Origin: Guillardia theta CCMP2712
Lineage: Eukaryota > Cryptophyceae > Pyrenomonadales > Geminigeraceae
Assembly: GCF_000315625.1 (NCBI RefSeq)
Contig: NW_005434662.1
Span: forward strand, 799,842 to 863,841
Length of the DNA: 64,000 bases
Reading direction: 5' to 3'
Below the pieces are notes generated by a model that was given only the letters and a program-made list of their open reading frames with translations, did no database searches and was not told the DNA's origin. Numbering within the stretch: position 1 is the first letter of the stretch; every line of letters starts with the position of its first letter. Shown one piece after another: positions 53,073 to 63,464 of this stretch. Position numbers and translations under genes: made by a program.

Positions 53073-55185
53073 CAATGTCAGCTAAGAGGAGTCATAGCGA
53101 GGTAGAGGAGCTTTCTTCCAAGAGAAGCAAAAAGGGCACGGAAAAAGATCAAAGTGGTCTTGAGATCGCAGCCTATTCCTTCTGACGCAAGTACAGAGCG
53201 ACTGTCTCCAACTCCGAGCAATGACAAGTCGAGCAAGAGTGATCTTGGAGATTGCAACGGTGAGATAAGATGAGTACCCGCAACGAAAACGTGAAATGAT
53301 AGGCTGCTGTTAGGAACAGACGCCAACCGAGAGCTGCAGCCCATGAGTAGGTGAGTTGCTTCCCTCGTTCACTGACACGAGCCGTGACAACCTCCACCGT
53401 AGAATGCGGGAGGAGCAGGACTTGAATGCCATCGTGTTGAAGTCTCAGAGCATCTTTGCTGACCCGTAAGCTTCCATCGATTCAAAGGAGGAAGCGACGA
53501 CCTAACTGTAAATCACAGCATGTTTCGAGAAATGTGGCTGAAACGAGAATTCTGTGACTTGTTCTTTCGTGTCGAGCCCAACAAGGTGTTGTGCGCTCAT
53601 CGAGTTGTAAGTTGTGATCGTGACTTTGAGGGTGAGTGAATCTCTGTTGAGGTGCTCGCTGCACATAGCTCGCATCTTCAAAGCAGGTTGTACAGGCAAG
53701 AAGAGAAAGACAAATCAAGAACCGGCAGCACCACAGCTGTCGGTGGATTTGATGATGATAGCACTTTGGGGCCAATCATCGAGTTGCAAGACAGCCAGGC
53801 ATGTAGCAAGGGACTTGTCGGAGAGACGGCTGACTTCAAATCTCTTGTATAGTATGAAGCCGTTCTTGCCCTACTCGACTACGTCTATAGCGGTTCTTGT
53901 TGCATCGAACGATCAGTCGGACGAGACCTGATGGATCTTGCGTGTCGCTGGGGACTTGACGTGATGCGATTTAAAGCTTCTGACGCGAATCTGAAGTCTA
54001 TACAGGGAATACGTCAAGCGTTAGAGACGCAGGGGATGCTTTCTCTCACAGTTACAACCTGTGCAGAGTTCCTGAAGAAGTAGAGGGTGTGGGATGGTGG
54101 AGGGTCTTATGACGGCTTTCCTAAGGTGTTTTTTGGATTATGTAGCTGCTTCCGATGGGGCCGGGGGGATGGAGCAGCACGGACTGTCAGCTGATGGAGA
54201 GGTGAACGAAGACTGGATCGACTCGGTCGATGCTCGTAGGGGAATGGAGTTGGCGCTTGCTCGGTTCGAAGAAGTTGCCGAGACTCCTCAGTTCCTCGAC
54301 CTTCCTGAGCCAATTGTTGCTGCTTTGATCGCGAATGATCGATTGGCCGTCACTTCGGAGAAGGTCTAGACCATCTGGTCGCCCGAGAGCTTGTGATGAG
54401 TGGGCAGGTTGTCCTCAATGTCATCTACGAGTGGATGACAAAGAACGCTGCTGAGTATGGGCCGGAAGTGCTTGTCAAGGACGGAGGAAAGAAAGTCAGG
54501 GGTGAAGATCTGCTCCGACTGGTGCGATGGACCCAGTTACAGGTGATCTTGTGCCTCTCCTTCCTGACCCTCAGCTGGGTGCTACAGACTGACTTCCTCG
54601 CGTCCTTCGGCTACTGGAACAAACCAAGTCATCTGAAGTTCGTGGTCGCGCTTCCTCGTGGGGTGAACTCAAACCTGCGACAGGGACTGCCGGCTGATGG
54701 AAATGCACGTGTTTGAGGCGATGGCTTACGGGCATCTTCCTCCCGACATGAAGGTGAAGGGAGAGGACTGCGAGCTAGTCTCATGCGGTCTCACAGAACG
54801 TGTTCGAGCCGAGAATTCTCAATCCTCGATCTCTGCGAGCCAGAAAGGTTTGTGATGATTCCCATGTCCTCTGTCTCAAGCTTCACAGGCGGCTGTCTTG
54901 TTTCGTCCGTTGGAGAGGTCGAGGAAATCGCTCATCCTGAAGGCCAGTGGGAGGAAGGTGGCGGTCTCTGCGCAGAGCAGGACGTCTGAAGTTCGTCATG
55001 GCGCAATGGAGAGCGTTGGGATGAACGGAAGTGACGGCATCGATGCTGCTGCTGCTCCGGCTGTCTGCACGGCTGTCTTTGGACACTCCACGCAGTCAGC
55101 CACACACTCCTACGTTCTTGAATGGCATGCGGGCACAGAGTCGTCTGGTGATCTGCTGCTCTTCGCTTTTTGTCCGCTCACCTGA
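53073..55185 (+). CDS. BTB-BACK domain protein
   Basis: BTB-BACK proteins are usually substrate adaptors of Cullin-3 ubiquitin ligases. The first exon starts MSAKRSHSEVEELSSKRSKK, a nuclear-type basic N-terminus. After small exons the BTB fold reads REFCDLFFRVEPNKVLCAHR, VLAAHSSHLQSRLYR, then EAVLALLDYVYSGSC and DLACRWGLDVMRFKASDAN. The BACK part follows: ARFEEVAETPQFLDLPEPIV, ANDRLAVTSEK, VVLNVIYEWMTKNA, GEDLLRLVRWTQLQ and EMHVFEAMAYGHLPPDM. Between BTB and BACK, EFLKK is followed by an in-frame TAG at 54,081. I read this as lying in or next to an unplaced intron, but a true stop and two genes are possible. The part beyond 54.8 kb (NVFEPRILNPRSLRARK and on) and the 3' end are uncertain. Confidence 0.65.
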
Positions 55186-55800
55186 GGTAGGCGAGGCCGA
55201 CGGCTACATTGGAGTGATGAACGCAACAACTCTGGAGGAGAACGACAGGTCAGCAGCTCCTCCTCGTCCCCCCTCCTCATCGTGTCATGTAGCGCTTGCT
55301 TCGTGCTCAGACTACGAGGAAAGTTGGGTGAGGGTCAGATCGGTCTGGCACATGTAAGAGGGAGGAAGGAGACTGAGGGGAGCAAGTGACCTGCTGCCTG
55401 CAGATCTCAGAGTCAGGGACAGATGCGCTCTTATCAGGCTGTAAGATCCAGGCAAGCTCTGCTCTTGGAGTTCTCCGCTCACCCGTTGGCAGCTCACCGT
55501 CAATGTGCTCGAGCGACGACTAGCGCTCTTTCGTGTGGACGAGAGCGGTGAGAGGAGAGGGAGGCAGGAAGGCCGTGATGGTTTGATCAAGGAAACTGCA
55601 TATTGCTTCAAAGCAAGGACGCCAACAACGTTGCGGTGCTCCAAAGCTCTTTGACCGCATCAGCTGAGCCTACGGCAGGTGCCATGGATTCCTTGCGTGG
55701 GCTTGTGCTTTCCGGGCAGCAGGTGCGTGTGAGGTATGAGTTGCTCACCCTTGACGTGCCGCAGCTTCACATGGACGCACACCGAAGAGCTTCCCTAGCG
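55186..55800. other. unresolved interval
   Basis: It may contain further exons of the BTB-BACK gene; SPEVGEADGYIGVMNATTLEE is open at 55,184-55,246. I could not join them. Nothing else is supported. Confidence 0.3.
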
Positions 55801-56671
55801 TCACTTCTCTCCTCCCACCAGGTCTGCATGGAACCGTCCGACTCGCTTGTAGTTGTCGTTGCCGCTATCTTTCAGTATCTCTCCCTCCATGAACGCGTTC
55901 GGAATTCCCTTCCCTTGCTGTTAGTCTCCCAACACCACCCGCATATGCCTTGCCTTGAGCGTCTCCTCCTCCCGGGCCGTGACGTCGCCGCGGAAGATGA
56001 AGGAGCCCTCGGCAGCTCTCAGCTTCCATCGCGCATTGAACTGGATCAGCCCTCCTTCAAACCTGCTCCTCGTCAGCTTCTACCCTGCCCCCTCATGCTC
56101 ACCTGCTTGGTTTCATCCGCCATGGCCCTCGCACCGGCTTGTCAGGTCGGGTGCTCGAGTAGCAGTCGGAGGAAGTCAAAGTGACCTCTCCTCGGTTCGG
56201 CTGGTCGTACTGCCCTGTAAACTCCAAGTTTCCCCGGCATCCTCGTCCTCCCACGTCCTGCTGGAAGCGCCACACGCCCCGCATGGTCTTGAGCGGCATC
56301 GCCTGCTCGATCTGCTCCTGTCAGCGAGACCCCCAGCAGCATGCGCGTACCTGCTCCGCGTAGAATTGCGGCTCTAACGCCAATGCGGCATCGACATGGC
56401 TGTAGCAGAGAAGGAGGAGGGAGCAGAACACTGCCTTCCATGCACCCTGGGAGGGCCTGTGGCGACTAGCCTGGGAATCGAAGGAGGAGGAAGCGCAGGG
56501 GGAAGAGCATGAGAAAGGGGAGGAAGCGAAGGAAGCGACGCCTGATCTAGATGTTGAGGTCGATGAGAGGAGAGAAGGTGGTTGATGCGGAAGAGGAGAA
56601 GTCGAGAAGGAGAAGGAGAAGCAGGCGTGCGGTAGCAGCACCAGGAGCGTCACATAGCCCAGGAGGGACAT
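55801..56671 (-). CDS. probable thylakoid-lumen protein of unknown function
   Basis: The N-terminus has three parts. A signal peptide (MSLLGYVTLLVLLPHACFS) is followed directly by Phe and a long Ser/Pro-rich transit-like stretch. A second hydrophobic segment ends in an Ala-x-Ala site (VFCSLLLLCYSHVDAALA). This is the tripartite arrangement of lumen proteins in complex plastids. After a short intron the mature part reads EQIEQAMPLKTMRGVWRFQQ, GNLEFTGQYDQPNRGEVTL, PVRGPWRMKPS, GLIQFNARWKLRAAEGSFIF and GIPNAFMEGEILKDSGN. It is a beta-rich repeat of Trp/Phe strands I cannot assign to a named family. An in-frame TAA near 55,933 must lie in a last intron (for example one ending GACTAACAG) whose 5' end is uncertain. 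Divergent from the fucosyltransferase gene, 79 bp away. Confidence 0.6.
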
Positions 56672-56750
56672 TTATAAAAGTCCCTGATTTGAGTTTGATC
56701 GGGCGTGGGGACGGGGAAGGGGAGGGGGACGGGAGTGAGTGCGAAACGGA
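56672..56750. promoter_or_regulatory. 79-bp bidirectional promoter with TATA-like box
   Basis: The two divergent start codons (56,671 minus, 56,751 plus) are only 79 bp apart. TTTATAAAAG at 56,671-56,680 looks like a TATA box for the plus-strand gene, about 70 bp before its ATG. The rest is G-rich (GGGGACGGGG). Confidence 0.45.
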
Positions 56751-58616
56751 ATGCGGGGAGCGGCCGTGATGGTCATGGTGTTGACAGTCGGCGTGGGATG
56801 GGCACTGGAAGAGGGAGGGATGAGAGAGGGAGAGGAGACAAGGAGAGGGGAAGAGGAGGCACGAGGAAATCAAGGAGGAGTGTCCATGATGTTTCCGGTC
56901 TCTTGGATGGTAGGAGGAGGTGGACAGGAGCTGCGAGTGCTGGCGGACAGCGAGCCTCCTCTCTTGTTTGAAGTTCGCTGTGGGAAGAGGAGGGAAAACT
57001 GTTGCTTGGGCCATGACGGAAGACGATGGGAGATCTGGGTTGACGGCGGGCTGGCGGGTCAGGGTCAGGGTCGTCAGGTATTGGAGGTGAGCGCGGCTGA
57101 GGAGAGGCTGACCGCATGCTAGAGGAACAAGCTGAACGTGAGCGTGACGAGCATGGGAAAGCACGCCATCGAGTGTCTGCTGCTGGAGGAGGAGAAGCTG
57201 CTGCACACATCCTCTACTGCTGTCTCCTTCGCCCCTGCAGGAGCCACGCCTCGTCTTGCCCTTCCCTCCGCCTTGGGCGACTTGCTCAGGTGGGGATCGG
57301 AAGACTTGTGGGCGGAGGAGGAGGCGCTGGAGAGGGTCCGAGCTCAATTCTTCGCCCTGTGGGACGCAGCATCACGTGAAGTCTGTCCGGATGTTGCCAA
57401 CCGAAGCACATGCAGGGAGCATTCATGCTCGGGGCACGGGAGGTGTAGCGATGCTGGTGTCTGTCTCTGTGTTGGGGATTGGTTTGGAGATATTTGCGAC
57501 CATCATCCCTTCCTCAACAGCTCCTACCTCCCCCGCGAGCTTCACCTCTCCTCCCCTTCCACTTGTCCCGCCGTCGTCAAGTGGAGCATCGGGAGCTCCG
57601 GGCTAGTCGAACTTCTCGACCAGCTGCAGGCAAGACGGTGTGAGGAGAAGCATCCGCTCCTCCTCGACACTCTCGGCCTGGCTCTTGGCGGCCAGATCAA
57701 CTTGGCGTCACTTGCCCTCGCGCACGCGCTCAATCAGAATCGCTCTTTCTTGTTGCACGGGAGGTGGCGATATGGCAGCCATGCCGGCTGCCTGCGACAG
57801 GGGAGAGCATGCTACTTTCAAGCGAAGCTTGCATGCGAGGAGGAGAGGCTGCGGAGCAACGGAGTTCGCGTGTGGCCCTTCAAGGATGGAGGAGCGGTGC
57901 TTGAGCACTTCAACACACGTGAAGTGAGGGGGGGGGTGGTGGCGGCGGGGAGGTTGAGGGTGCAGGGACTCTTCTGGTGGACGAGCCACCTCCTCGCCTA
58001 CGTCACGAGACCTTCGAGCGACCTGGAGGCGAAACTGCGAGCACTGAGACTTCAGCTCAACTTCGCTCCTCCTCTCATGGGTCTTCACGTTCGCCATGGC
58101 GACGCCTGCGTGCACGCTGCGCAGTCGAACACGCGGCCGCTCTGCCGCCCTCTTGCTGACTACATCCCAGCAGTACTGAAGCTCCGTCGCACGTATGGTC
58201 TGGAGGCAGTGTTTCTATCCACGGACGACGAGGAGGTGGTGGAGGACGCGACTAGGTGGTTGGGGCGTCACGGCATGCGGGTGTTGCACCAGCCCCTTGA
58301 CCGCAGCGTCTTCGAATCCTCGTGGTTTATCGAGCACCGGATGGAGGCAGGTGCTCTCGACGCAGGCGTCATCACAGACAGCATGCTTCTCGACCTTCTC
58401 CTCCTCCGCGAGTGCGATGCCTTCGTGGGGACCCTCTCCTCGCAAATGTCTCGGCTCGCGCTCTCCCTCATGGCCCATCGCATCGGTGTCATCCCTCCCT
58501 TCGTTTCGGTCGAGGACATGCCATGGGGCTGCTGCTCGTGGGCTGGCGAGAGCCTCGAGCAGAAGGACGGCGAGGCAATGAGACGAGTGAGTTTCGGGTA
58601 CAAGGAGCAACTGTAA
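56751..58616 (+). CDS. secretory fucosyltransferase-like protein with EGF domain
   Basis: Two exons (56751-57077, 57123-58616) with a 45-nt intron encode 606 residues. A signal peptide or anchor (MRGAAVMVMVLTVGVGWA) is followed by a variable region. An EGF-like module at about residues 225-255 has CREHSCSGHGRCSDAGVC and CVGDWFGDICD. The catalytic half resembles the NodZ/FUT8 alpha-1,6-fucosyltransferase fold (GT23). It has LALGGQINLASLALAHALNQ, the donor-binding motif LMGLHVRHGDAC, FLSTDDEEVVEDA, and DAFVGTLSSQMSRLALSLM near the C-terminus. GDP-fucose is the donor of known relatives; donor and acceptor here are inferred. It probably acts in the Golgi. It ends 13 bp from the convergent epsilon-COP gene. 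Confidence 0.72.
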
Positions 58617-58629
58617 TCTCACGACGACC

Positions 58630-60012
58630 TCAAGCTGCCGAGGCCTTGAAGGTGGGGGCGATCTTGTCAAACATGGCGTCTGCTTCTGCTCGTCGCTTGA
58701 GGAGCGCACATCCAGGAGCAGCCTTGGAGAGCGTGTTGATATACCTTGAGACGACCTCCGGGGCCTTGCGAGTATGCTGGGAGCACACGACGAGGTTCTG
58801 AGGGAAGGGAAGAAAACGACGAGAGAGATCAATCGTCAGAGATGGGAGGAAGGACGTGAGCGAGACCTGAAGCGTTTGCACGTCGGTGGCACTCTTGGAG
58901 AGAGCCTTAAGGAGGTATTTATCCGCGTCCTCAAACTTGCCCAGATGCATCTGAGTGACGGCCATGCCGTTGAGGAGCAGAGGAGTCTCGTTGTACTTGT
59001 CGGCAAGCTCCTGTAGGAGGAGGATGAGGGGAAGAAAGAAACCTAGATCTCCTGCTGCTGACTCGCCTGAAAGATGTAGAAAGCCTCTTGTACCTTCTCT
59101 CCTCCAAGCGCAGTGTAAACCCATGCCTGTTTCCCTCACCGTCAAGGAGCGACACTAGAAGGGTTTTCTGGCGTGATCACCGTTGTGAGCTGAGTCAGAG
59201 TCGCGTCGTCCTCCATGCGCGACATGAGACTGTCACATGTGAGAAGAGAGCGACCGCAGCCTCATGTACCTGAGCGACTTCTCTGCGATATCCACACGAG
59301 ACATGCGCAGGTACACCTGCCCATGCAGAATGAAATTACATGGATGTTAAGCAGTGCGCGATAAGGGTTGGTCTCACTTGAACTTGCATCGAGACAATCT
59401 CAAGCGTGGTTGCCGAGTGCAAGACCTGCATCATCATTGATTTCCCTTCCGGCAAGGAAAGCAAGGCACCTTGGCTGCTTGTTCCAGCTCCCCAAGATCG
59501 AGGTATATTATGCCAGCAACCAACTGAGGGGAGCGAGGGAGGACGATGCCGTCACTCGGTCACTGCTGCAGTGGTTTCAAGTATCGTTACCTGAAGTGTC
59601 GGGTTGTTGAGAGTCTGCGAGTCCGACAGCCACTCCAGCAGAGTCATCAGCACGATGTCCTTCGCGTCCTGAAGTCACGAGCCTTCAGCGCATGGCCCTC
59701 GCAGTCGTGTGCTCACACCGGCTTCGAGAGGTACGTCGACAACAGCTTCACTGCTTGCAGAGCTGTAGGAGCATCGTCCCCGATTTCCGACTCAACAACC
59801 TCATGCTGACCCAACGCGATGTATGACCTGTAAACCTGAAGATCCGCGTCAGCAGCTGCATCGTCCGAAGCCGGTCTACTCACGATGATATCTCTTTCTC
59901 GCTCATCAGCTGGCGAAGAAAGAACAAGATCGGGTGATTGAGCTTCGTTGATCGCGCCTTGATAATTTCCGAGGTAAAACTCGTTTTTGATGGAGAAAAG
60001 GTCGTCAGACAT
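58630..60012 (-). CDS. COPE: coatomer subunit epsilon
   Basis: Epsilon-COP is a TPR-fold subunit of the COPI coat for Golgi-to-ER traffic and pairs with alpha-COP. Exon 1 (60012-59884) encodes MSDDLFSIKNEFYLGNYQGA and INEAQ. A 48-nt intron leads to VYRSYIALGQHEVVESEIG and TALQAVKLLSTYLS. Further exons give DAKDIVLMTLLEWLSDSQ, LVAGIIYLDLGELEQAAK, TTLEIVSMQVQ, YLRMSRVDIAEK, MEDDATLTQLTT and ELADKYNETPLLLNGMAVTQ. The last pieces are LGKFEDADKYLLKALSKS, NLVVCSQHTRKAPEVVSRYI, and a tail ending FDKIAPTFKASAA. The order and TPR helices match the family throughout. The first and last exons are firm; middle borders were not all fixed. The start ATG immediately precedes the conserved SDDLFxxKNxFYLGNYQ block. 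Confidence 0.9.
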
Positions 60013-60099
60013 CTGCTTGCAAGTTCGGGCAACCGTCAGCCATCGATTTTAGCAAGCTTCTTCAATAATCATCCTTTTTCTCGACTTTGTGTCACTCTT

Positions 60100-60370
60100 C
60101 TGCTTCCTTCCTCCATCTATAGCTTATCAGGAGAAGAAGACCGACGTTCTATTGCTTATTCCTCTTACCCAACTCCTATCTCCTCTCTACTATCCCTACC
60201 GGTCGCCACTCTACTCTCGCTCCTATCCCGCTCCCCTCTTCACCTCCCCTCCCCTCCCCTCCTTATCTGTCTCACTCTCTCCCCTCGTTCCTGGCTCCTC
60301 TCTCTCTCTCCTCCTTCGCATCTCCTGCCTCCCTCTCCTCCCTTCCCCTCCTCTGCTCCCTCGCGCTAGC
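60100..60370. repeat. pyrimidine-rich tract
   Basis: A 270-bp C/T-rich stretch (CTCTCC, CCCTCC words) upstream of the epsilon-COP gene. The open frames across it are low-complexity only. Confidence 0.7.
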
Positions 60371-60707
60371 TCGAGCCAGCTCATGAGCTGGCTGAACCGC
60401 GAATGCAATGAGCGGGGATGAGGGCTCTAGTTGTTTAGAATACCCCGCCTGAGGCGGACTCATCCGACACGCAAGAATCTCAGTGACTACTAGGCTATGC
60501 GGCAACGAAGGAAGGCACGGGCAGTAATGAAACGTTTCAAGTGAAGTTCACTGATTCACTTCCCTCTCTGGGTTATTAGAGCTCAATTGAAGTTACACAC
60601 AAATTTGGTCGCCAGGAAGTTCAGACCTGATGGAAAACCACCCAGTCACTCAAAGCAAAACACTGATCTTGACTGCATTCAAAAGAACAGAGCAATCCTC
60701 AGAAATC

Positions 60708-60986
60708 TCATGTAGAACGCGCAGCAACAGAAGCATTTGCTCCTCTATGGTCAAGAAATATATGTTTCATCATCGGATTTCTCGGTTCAGAGACAAGGAC
60801 AACAAGCACTGAGACCAAGAGAAGACGTGCATACCTCTCAGCCATCAACCAAGCTTGTCTGACCTTCCATGCCTTATCGTAGGTCTCGTTCTCTCTCGGG
60901 TCTCGTGAGTCTCGGGTTCCTTTGGCCAATGCAAGTGCATATGTCTTGAGAACAGCATTATCTACATATGAATAATCGGCCATCAT
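60708..60986 (-). CDS. hypothetical small protein
   Basis: An ATG at 60,986, 78 bp after the EIF1AD stop on the same strand, opens MMADYSYVDNAVLKTYALAL, then RDPRENETYDKAWKVRQAW. It runs to MAER at a GTATGC donor (60,834). A TAG acceptor near 60,745 leads either to a short end (GANASVAARST) or, in another frame, to the more helix-like LRVLHEISEDCSVLLNAV ending near 60,660. The charged helical character looks coding, but no family is recognised and the second exon's frame is unsettled. It could be a discarded 3' UTR frame of EIF1AD. Confidence 0.33.
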   Translation of the reverse strand: MMADYSYVDNAVLKTYALALAKGTRDSRDPRENETYDKAWKVRQAWLMAERYARLLLVSVLVVLVSEPRNPMMKHIFLDHRGANASVAARST

Positions 60987-61064
60987 GGTTGATAGAATTG
61001 ATGTCCTTGATTCAGGAGGGAAGTTGAAGTTTCGTGACTGAAGAATAAGATGAAAACGATCAAA

Positions 61065-61657
61065 TCAGATGTTTTCTTCCCCTTCCTCCTCCTCTGCCTC
61101 GTCGCTCTCACTTTCCTCGAACGAGTCGTCATGAAGACGGTTCTGGTTCACAAACAAGTCAGGGTCACTCCCTGACCCATCAGAGTCCTCGCCATCTTCT
61201 TCATCGTCACCCCTCACTGCTTGTGACGGCCTGCTCGATGCCGCAGACCCTTCTTGTCTGGACTCAGTGCTATCAAATCCAGCTGGCCAACAGCTCAACT
61301 TTCTGAGGTGCTGAACTTGTTCAGGAAATAGGATATGAGAGATCGTCGCTGCTACTTTGCTCGATTCCTCCTTTGCGTTTGGGGCAACGATAAGAAAATC
61401 TCCCCTTTGAGCCCACACCACCTTGCTGAACTTTGCAGGAAGCCAACATAGTATGGTCTGCCCATCCTCACATTCGCACTCCATGGTATTTCCGCCTCGA
61501 GAACGAACCAGACGCACGATGAACTCGTTGTCCTTCGGTTCAGGAAAGCCATGCTCGGCTGTCAAACTTCACAACCATAAGTCAGGCGTTCAAACGAGGA
61601 GTAAGGTTCGGGTCATTACCGGACATGCTTCGATACGAATTGACTTCTCTTTCCCAT
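61065..61657 (-). CDS. EIF1AD: EIF1AD, eIF1A-like domain RNA-binding protein
   Basis: EIF1AD is a nuclear/cytoplasmic OB-fold relative of eIF1A; recent work on other eukaryotes links it to late 40S maturation. Two exons (61657-61620, 61566-61065) with a 53-nt intron encode 179 residues; human EIF1AD has 165. The N-terminus MGKRSQFVSKHVR parallels the family KRKHV start. The S1/OB core has EFIVRLVRSRGGNTMECECE, ILCWLPAKFSKVVWAQRGDF and LIVAP, then AATISHILFPEQVQHLRK. It ends in the family-typical WPxxF (CWPAGFDS). A long acidic Ser/Asp/Glu tail ends in EEEEGEENI. The acceptor used (GTGAAG|TTTG) is not pyrimidine-rich, but it is the only one that keeps frame. Confidence 0.86.
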
Positions 61658-61829
61658 TGGAGTGCTTTAGTTCTGTAATTTTTCATGGTCAAGACTCAAT
61701 TAAGAACTGTTGGCCATGCCGATCATGAATCGAGCAACCTAAGTCTCTACCCTCAACAAATAGTACTTCACTACAAGGAGCATCAGTATCGGAGATGCAT
61801 CCAGTCAGATGTCTGTGCCCCATCCCCTC

Positions 61830-62200
61830 TCTCCTACCCTCCCTCGTCTTCTCCCTCTCCCTATCTCCCTCTCCCTCTCTGCCTCCCCCTCCCCCTCCCT
61901 CTGCCTCTCCCTGTCCCTGTCCCTGTCCCTCTGCCTCTGCCTCTCTGCCTCTCCCTCCTCTGCCTCTGCCTCCTCTGCCTCTGCCTCTCCCTGTCCCTCT
62001 GCCTCTGCCTATGCCTCTGCCTCTCCCTGTCCCTCTGCCTCTGCCTCTGCCTCTGCCTCCTCTGCCTCTCTGCCTCTGCCTCTGCCTCTGCCTCTGCCTC
62101 TGCCTCTCTGCCTCTGCCTCTGCCTCTGCCTCTCCCTCTCCCTCTCCCTCTCCCTCTCCCTCTCCCTCTCCCTCTCCCTCTCCCTCTCCCTCTTCCTCCT
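61830..62200. repeat. CTCTGC/CTCCCT hexamer array
   Basis: About 370 bp of imperfect hexamers, CTCCCT and CTCTGC, with alternating higher-order blocks. All three plus frames and all minus frames stay open as Pro-Leu, Ser-Leu or Arg-Gly-Glu repeats, so none is treated as coding. Confidence 0.92.
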
Positions 62201-62439
62201 CTCCGAGAAATGTTGGGCTGCATGGCCGCACGTGCCTGATTGACCCTCATACCCACTATGATCCCTCATTTCCGTTACACATACGGTACATCCAATCATG
62301 GCAAGGCTGCGACAACTGAACGACTGCGTAAAACTGCGATGCAGTCCTGCCTCCCGGCCATCTCATCGACCGCGACTGCAGCTGCCAGACGGCCGCCCAT
62401 CCCCCGCTGCCGGACCTCCATCCGCTCCAGCGCCGCCCG

Positions 62440-63324
62440 ATGGCGCGGCGCCGCCGGGCCCGACTCGCCGAGTCAGACCGTCGACAACAGCAGCGATCGG
62501 ACCTCGTCAGCTTGACCTGCGGGAACGAGTATCACGCGGATTGCTTGAAGCGCCTGCTCGAGTCTGCCGTCAATGACCACGAGCAGCAGCGAAGCGTCGG
62601 TGAAGTGCGACGGCTGCTTGTGCTCCTTTCAAGTTGCGAGCCTGGGGCGGGGAGGCTGGTACCTACCTTCCCATGGTATCGTCAAGTGCGAGTCACGGGT
62701 CGACTGAGTACCTCCTGCGCAGGCTCAGGCCCGCACTGCCACTAGCATGCTTTTAAGAAGTGGATGGTGAAGCAGTTGAACCTGAACCTTTCACCCCTGG
62801 ACAATATGATCGCACGATTTTCGTTTTTGGTGAGTTGGACTTGTTTTGCGTTCTCCTTAATCATCTGACCTTGCGCTTCTTTGATCGCTTCTGTTCTACA
62901 CCTGTACACTCACATGCTCTATACGCTCAGGAATGTCTTCCATTCTCTCCCTTGGACCTTGGAAATGCTTGTCCATGTCATCAAGGGGCTTCTGGCCTGA
63001 CTTCTTCGCCATAAGTTCAAAGCTTTCTCATTCTTCCACCTCCACTTAGTGAACTCTGTGAGCAACAGCTTGAAATGTCTGAGAGTATGTTTGCCACTAC
63101 TTACGTTCTGATACAGGATGAAGGTACTACAATGCCTTTTCGACTCCTACATCGCCAACGAGCTTAGACAACAAGAAGTCCCTACAGGAGATCGCGGACG
63201 AGATTCTCAAACAGGTCGATCTCAAGACAATTGAGTCCATCAAGTCGAGTGAATCATGTAGTAACCCGCCCCCACATGCCTGCAGTTCTACCAACACATT
63301 AAATCTCATTCAAGGGGAGGGTTA
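62440..63324 (+). CDS. hypothetical protein, possible partial RING-like Cys/His cluster
   Basis: Three coding-like pieces lie in order on the plus strand. The first contains SLTCGNEYHADCLKRLLESA, like the CxxxxHxxC half of a RING or PHD finger. The next, in another frame, has KCDGCLCSFQVASLGRGGWY. The last, at about 63.12-63.32 kb, reads RYYNAFSTPTSPTSLDN, then SLQEIADEILKQVDLKTI, and stops at 63,324. The frame shifts between them require introns I could not place. A RING-type E3 is a guess only. Confidence 0.28.
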
Positions 63325-63464
63325 ATTCAAGGGGAGGGATAACGAGTGCGTGTTCAACAGAGATGTACTCGTTTCGCTGAACAAGATAGATGGCCATGAT
63401 GTGTCTCAAGAACTTGTCGGCTCTTAAAAGACGTCCTAGTTGACCTCTCAGTAGTCTCCGTGCT

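Noticed and set aside
60400-60490. Possible tRNA-like fold near 60.4 kb
   Set aside because: Short complementary GC arms exist, but no TTC-type T-loop, anticodon arm or CCA-compatible acceptor could be drawn.
61689-62319. Several 130-180 residue frames on both strands
   Set aside because: All are translations of the CTCCCT/CTCTGC hexamer array and have no unique sequence.
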